Positions 6,129-12,652 of a stretch of 12,652 nucleotides of DNA are shown piece after piece. Position numbers and translations under genes: made by a program. Positions within the stretch are counted from its first letter, which is position 1. Each line of letters starts with the position of its first letter. Source of the DNA: CAZUFB01 sp048173955 (GTDB lineage: Bacteria; Actinomycetota; Coriobacteriia; Coriobacteriales; UMGS124); contig DBEYOB010000033.1 in the NCBI GenBank assembly GCA_048173955.1, forward strand, positions 1 through 12,652. The letters run 5' to 3'. Below the pieces are notes generated by a model that saw nothing but the letters and a program-made list of their open reading frames with translations, searched no databases and was not told the origin of the DNA.

Positions 6129-7378
6129 ACCCGCTGGTGGACGACGGGTCGACCCCGCGCGCGCTGCTCGCCCTCGAGGACGGCAGCACGTTTTTCGGCC
6201 TCTCCGCCGGGGCGGAGGGGGAGAGCTTCGGAGAGGTCGTCTTCAACACGTCGATGACGGGCTATCAGGAGATCGTGAGCGACCCGAGCTACGCCGGCCA
6301 GATCGTCACCCTGACCTACCCGCAGGTCGGCAACTACGGCGTGAGCGACGAGGCGATGCAGTCCGGGAACCTCCACCTGCGCGGGCTGGTGGTGCGCGAC
6401 ATGTGCCGCACGCCGAGCAGCTGGACGAGCGCGGGCAGCCTCCCCGAGCTTCTGAGGAAGCACGGCGTGGTCGCCATCGAGGGGGTCGACACGCGCGCCC
6501 TCACGCTCACGATCCGCGACAAGGGCGCGATGAGGGCCGCCGTCTCGACGGTCGACCTCGACCCGGAGAGCCTGGTGGCGCGCGTCAAGGCGTCGCCGCG
6601 CATCTCCGAGCACAACTTCGTGCCCGACGTCTCGCCGCGCTCCGAGCGCGTCGAGCCCGCCGCGGGGGAGCGCGCCCGGCGCGTCGTCGCCTACGACTGC
6701 GGCGAGAAGCGCGGCATCCTCGAGGGCATGACCTCGCGGGGCTGCGAGGTCGTCGTCGTGCCCTGGGACACCCCCGCGCAGCGCGTCCTGGAGCTCGACC
6801 CCGACGGCGTGTTCTTCTCCAACGGGCCGGGCGACCCCGAGCAGGTCGGGCCGACCGCCGAGGCGGCGCGCGCCATCCTGGGCAAAAAGCCCGTGTTCGG
6901 CATCTGCCTGGGCAACCAGCTCATCTCCATCGCCGCGGGCGCCTCCATCGAGAAGCTTCCCTACGGCCACCACGGCGGCAACGAGCCGGTGATGAACCTG
7001 CTCACCGGCAAGGTCGAGATCACGGCCCAGAACCACAACTACGGCCTCGTCTTCGACACGCTCGGGCCGCTCGTGCCCGCCCTGTCGGACGGGGTGTCCG
7101 AGCACGTGCGCGACCTGCGCTTCTGGTCGGAGCGCCGCGTCGCCCCCGTCGTCGACAACGCGCGCTTCGGCCGCATCCGCCTCACCCACGTCAACCTGAA
7201 CGACGGGACGCCGGAGGGCATCCAGTTCCTCGACGTCCCGGCCTTCTCGGTCCAGTACCACCCGGAGGCCTGCCCCGGGCCCCACGACTCCGCCTATCTC
7301 TTCGAGGCGTTCTGCAGGCTCATGGAAGGGCGCGATGACTACCTGGCCATCGACGTCCGCGAAGGGAGGCGCTTCTAA
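6125..7378 (+). CDS. carA: carbamoyl-phosphate synthase small (glutaminase) subunit
   Basis: CarA hydrolyses glutamine and passes ammonia to CarB. The 417-residue product is longer than the 382 of E. coli. An N-terminal CPSase domain (about 12-160) is followed by a class I amidotransferase domain (about 185-400). The catalytic triad is present: C261 in GICLGNQ, H379 and E381 in QYHPEA; H304 in AQNHNY is also kept. Two histidines found in E. coli CarA are replaced: N264 (His272 there) and Q367 (His341 there). About 33 extra residues lie between AQNH and LNDGT (roughly 310-350). The reading frame is continuous, so these are real features. The start overlaps the pyrC stop as ATGA; a GGGGAGG site lies about ten bases upstream. 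Confidence 0.95.
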   Translation: MNPLVDDGSTPRALLALEDGSTFFGLSAGAEGESFGEVVFNTSMTGYQEIVSDPSYAGQIVTLTYPQVGNYGVSDEAMQSGNLHLRGLVVRDMCRTPSSWTSAGSLPELLRKHGVVAIEGVDTRALTLTIRDKGAMRAAVSTVDLDPESLVARVKASPRISEHNFVPDVSPRSERVEPAAGERARRVVAYDCGEKRGILEGMTSRGCEVVVVPWDTPAQRVLELDPDGVFFSNGPGDPEQVGPTAEAARAILGKKPVFGICLGNQLISIAAGASIEKLPYGHHGGNEPVMNLLTGKVEITAQNHNYGLVFDTLGPLVPALSDGVSEHVRDLRFWSERRVAPVVDNARFGRIRLTHVNLNDGTPEGIQFLDVPAFSVQYHPEACPGPHDSAYLFEAFCRLMEGRDDYLAIDVREGRRF

Positions 7379-7379
7379 C

Positions 7380-10607
<3,228 letters not shown>

Positions 10608-10611
10608 CGCC

Positions 10612-11409
10612 ATGCCCGAACCTTCGACGGCGCTCAAACTCGACTGCACCGTGTCCCTCAACCGCCCGCTCGCGGCGGGCGTGCAGCTCATGCGCCTGCA
10701 CTGCCCCGAGCTCGCCGAGTCGATCGAGCCGGGCCAGTTCTTCGACCTGCACGTCCCCGGCGACCCGACGCACATGCTGCGCCTGCCGTTCTCCTACTCG
10801 CACGCCGACCCGGAAAGCGGGGAGGTTGAGTTCGCGTTCCGCATCCGCGGCGAGGGAACCGAGCGGCTCGCCGGGCTGCCCGAGGGTACCGCGACCGACC
10901 TTCTCGGCCCCGCCGGGAAGGGGTGGACGGTTCCCGAGGGCGTCCGCAAGGCCCTCCTGGTCGCCGGGGGGAGGGGCATCGTCACGCTGATCTCCCTGGC
11001 CGAGGAGCTGTCGCGCCGGTTGGTGCCGTTCCACCTCGTGCAGGGCGCCTCGATCGCGGCGGGCATCGTCTTCACCGAGCGCGCCGAGGAGCTCGCCGGC
11101 AGCGCGGCCGCCGTGCGCCCTGTCACGGAGGACGGCTCGGTGGGGACGCGCGGGCTGGCGAGCGAGGTCGCCTGCGAGCTCATCGCGGGCGGGGGCTACG
11201 ACGTCGTCTACGCCTGCGGGCCCGACGACATGATGGCGGCGGTCGCGGCCGCCTGCAAGGCGGCCGGCGTGCCCTGCCAGGTGTCGATGGAGCGCCTCAT
11301 GGCCTGCGGGTTCGGCGCGTGCACCACGTGCCTCGTCGACACGGTCGAGGGACGCAAGGGCGCGTGCAAGGAAGGCCCGGTCTTCGATGCTGAGAAGGTG
11401 ATCTGGTGA
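10612..11409 (+). CDS. pyrK: dihydroorotate dehydrogenase electron-transfer subunit
   Basis: PyrK carries FAD and a [2Fe-2S] cluster and passes electrons from PyrD to NAD+. The 265-residue product has a flavin-binding RLPFS (57-61), FRIRGEGT (76-83), a nucleotide-binding region AGGRGIVTL (118-126), YACGPDDMM (200-208), and the cluster cysteines C232, C237, C240 and C252 in the C-x4-C-x2-C-x11-C pattern. All four cluster ligands are present. The RLPFSYS segment replaces the common RRPISI, and AGGRGIVTL replaces the common GGGIGVAPL, so the cofactor pockets look altered. The gene starts four bases after carB, whose last codons carry the AAGGGAG site (10598-10604). It overlaps pyrD by four bases, as expected for subunits of one enzyme. 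Confidence 0.92.
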   Translation: MPEPSTALKLDCTVSLNRPLAAGVQLMRLHCPELAESIEPGQFFDLHVPGDPTHMLRLPFSYSHADPESGEVEFAFRIRGEGTERLAGLPEGTATDLLGPAGKGWTVPEGVRKALLVAGGRGIVTLISLAEELSRRLVPFHLVQGASIAAGIVFTERAEELAGSAAAVRPVTEDGSVGTRGLASEVACELIAGGGYDVVYACGPDDMMAAVAAACKAAGVPCQVSMERLMACGFGACTTCLVDTVEGRKGACKEGPVFDAEKVIW

Positions 11410-12329
11410 GCGGAGTGAACATGGCCGTCGACCTGGGCGGCATCGCGATGAAGAACCCGGTCAACACCGCGGCGGGAACGTTCGGCGCGGGGTGGCAGTA
11501 CGAGCGCTTCATGGACGTGTCCGCCCTGGGCGCCATCACGACGAAGGGCGCCGCCAGCGTGCCGTGGCCGGGCAACCCCCAGCCCCGCATGACCGAGATC
11601 CGCTGCGGCATGATGAACTCGGTCGGGCTCACCAACCCCGGCGTTCGCGGGCTGGTCGATGAGTCGGGCGCCTACCTCGCCGAGCTCGCCTCCAAGGGCT
11701 GCGCGGTGATCTGCCAGGTGGCGGGCCACAGCGTCGGCGAGTTCGTCGAGGCGCTCGAGCTCTTCGAGGAGCTCGCCCCCTGGGCCGCGGGCTTCGAGAT
11801 CAACATCTCCTGCCCCAACATCTCGGCGGGCGGCGCGGCGATGGGGTCGACCCCCGAGGGCGCCTCGGCCGTCATCGCGGCATGCCGCCCGGTGACCAGG
11901 CGCCCCCTGCTCGTCAAGATGGCGCCCGCGCGCGTCGTCGAGGTGGCCCAGGCGTGCGAGGCCGCGGGCGCCGACGCCCTCACGGTCATCAACTCCATCC
12001 CCGGCATGGCGATCGACGTGCACACCCGCAAGAGCAGGCTTGCCCGGCCGACCGGCGGTATGAGCGGCCCCTGCCTGCATCCCATCGCGCTGCGCATGGC
12101 CTGGGAGGTCTGCAACGCCGTGCAGATCCCCGTGTGCGGCTGCGGCGGCATCCAGACGGGCGAGGACGCCGCCGAGTTCATCCTCGCCGGCTGCACCGCG
12201 GTGTCGGTCGGCCTGCAGAACATGGTCGAGCCGGGCAGCGCCCTGCGCATCGAGCGCGAGCTCGAGCAGTGGGCCGCCGACCAGGGCGTCTCGGACATCA
12301 ACGAGCTGAGGGGGGCGTTCGAATGCTAG
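11406..12329 (+). CDS. pyrD: dihydroorotate dehydrogenase, class 1B catalytic subunit
   Basis: This FMN enzyme in the cytosol oxidises dihydroorotate to orotate. From GTG 11406 it has 307 residues. Class 1 marks are KNPVNTAAGTFGAG (16-29), TTKGA (45-49), GMMNSVGLTNPGV (68-80), the catalytic cysteine C136 in NISCPN, the lysine K171 in VKMAP, INSIPGMAID (196-205), GGMSGP (217-222) and GCGGIQTGEDA (245-255). Cysteine as catalytic base, the adjacent pyrK and the absence of an N-terminal membrane segment indicate class 1B. The usual VGTANF near the C-terminus reads VGLQNM (268-273). AAGG (11395-11398) supports GTG 11406; ATG 11421 with GGAG (11412-11415) is a good alternative that removes five residues. 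The gene overlaps pyrF by seven bases. Confidence 0.94.
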   Translation: MSGVNMAVDLGGIAMKNPVNTAAGTFGAGWQYERFMDVSALGAITTKGAASVPWPGNPQPRMTEIRCGMMNSVGLTNPGVRGLVDESGAYLAELASKGCAVICQVAGHSVGEFVEALELFEELAPWAAGFEINISCPNISAGGAAMGSTPEGASAVIAACRPVTRRPLLVKMAPARVVEVAQACEAAGADALTVINSIPGMAIDVHTRKSRLARPTGGMSGPCLHPIALRMAWEVCNAVQIPVCGCGGIQTGEDAAEFILAGCTAVSVGLQNMVEPGSALRIERELEQWAADQGVSDINELRGAFEC

Positions 12330-12652
12330 GCGAAGGCGCAGCACGGACCATCGTCGCGCTCGACTGCACGGCGGAGCGCGCGCTCGAGCTCGTCGACGAG
12401 CTGTCGGGCGGGCTCGTGTGGGCGAAGGTCGGCATGGAGCTGTTCTATGCCGCCGGGGCGCCCCTGGTGGCCGAACTCAAGCGACGCGGCCTCAAGGTTT
12501 TTCTCGACCTCAAGCTGCACGACATACCCAACACCGTGCGCGGCGCGTCGCGCGTGCTCGCCGGGCTGGGGGTCGACATGCTCACGGTCCACGCGGGCGG
12601 CGGCCCCGCGATGGTCGCCGCCGCCCGCGCGGGGCTCGACGAGGGCGCCGCT
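12323..12652 (+). CDS. pyrF: orotidine 5'-phosphate decarboxylase, N-terminal part (cut by window end)
   Basis: PyrF converts OMP to UMP, the last step of the pathway. The first 110 residues are present and stay open to the window edge. They include IVALDC (10-15) with D14, WAKVGMELFY (33-42) with K35, and the family signature FLDLKLHDIPNTV (60-72) with the catalytic D62, K64 and D67 set. LTVHAGGG (87-94) follows. The full protein is usually about 230-240 residues, so roughly half is missing through truncation by the window, not by mutation. GAGGGGGG (12308-12315) lies seven bases before the ATG, inside pyrD, whose stop is overlapped. Confidence 0.94.
   Translation, partial: MLGEGAARTIVALDCTAERALELVDELSGGLVWAKVGMELFYAAGAPLVAELKRRGLKVFLDLKLHDIPNTVRGASRVLAGLGVDMLTVHAGGGPAMVAAARAGLDEGAA

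Overview
The window is high-GC DNA (about 70% G+C by eye) with tightly packed genes, all on the + strand. Most of it is a pyrimidine biosynthesis operon. High GC, a Bacillus-like pyr gene order with PyrR control, and a two-subunit class 1B dihydroorotate dehydrogenase (the PyrK/PyrD type common in anaerobes) together suggest an anaerobic actinobacterium, most likely a member of the Coriobacteriia. That assignment is inference, since no rRNA or marker gene is present.

Positions 1-183 hold no gene I can assign. They contain a GC-rich hairpin (70-93) and a possible extended -10 promoter (104-112). Positions 184-3091 carry a three-gene surface-glycan cassette: an ABC-2 type export permease (184-1071), its ATPase (1136-1903) and a family 2 glycosyltransferase (1916-3091). 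The substrate cannot be read from the sequence, but the TagG/TagH or Wzm/Wzt type of exporter fits a teichoic acid or polysaccharide.

Positions 3087-3283 are the regulatory centre. A perfect TATAAT -10 box overlaps the glycosyltransferase stop codon. The leader that follows folds as a complete PyrR-type attenuator: a PyrR-binding hairpin (3102-3133), a GC-rich second hairpin (3138-3163), a 12-bp antiterminator pairing (3132-3143 with 3189-3200), and a 15-bp intrinsic terminator followed by six T (3186-3224). A UUCG-capped hairpin and a strong Shine-Dalgarno sequence then lead into pyrR.

Positions 3284-12652 carry pyrR-pyrB-pyrC-carA-carB-pyrK-pyrD-pyrF, the last cut by the window end. Junctions range from a 17-base overlap to a 4-base gap, so the genes are almost certainly co-transcribed and translationally coupled. 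CarA/CarB make carbamoyl phosphate, PyrB joins it to aspartate, PyrC closes the ring, PyrD/PyrK oxidise dihydroorotate, and PyrF decarboxylates OMP to UMP. PyrE is not in the window and may lie just beyond it. UMP bound to PyrR would favour leader termination and shut the operon down.

I see no mobile element, CRISPR array, tRNA, rRNA or phage gene, and no unknown multi-gene system. The points worth a second look are the base-level attenuator, an unusual CarA (two substituted histidines and an in-frame insertion), and altered cofactor-binding motifs in PyrK and PyrD.
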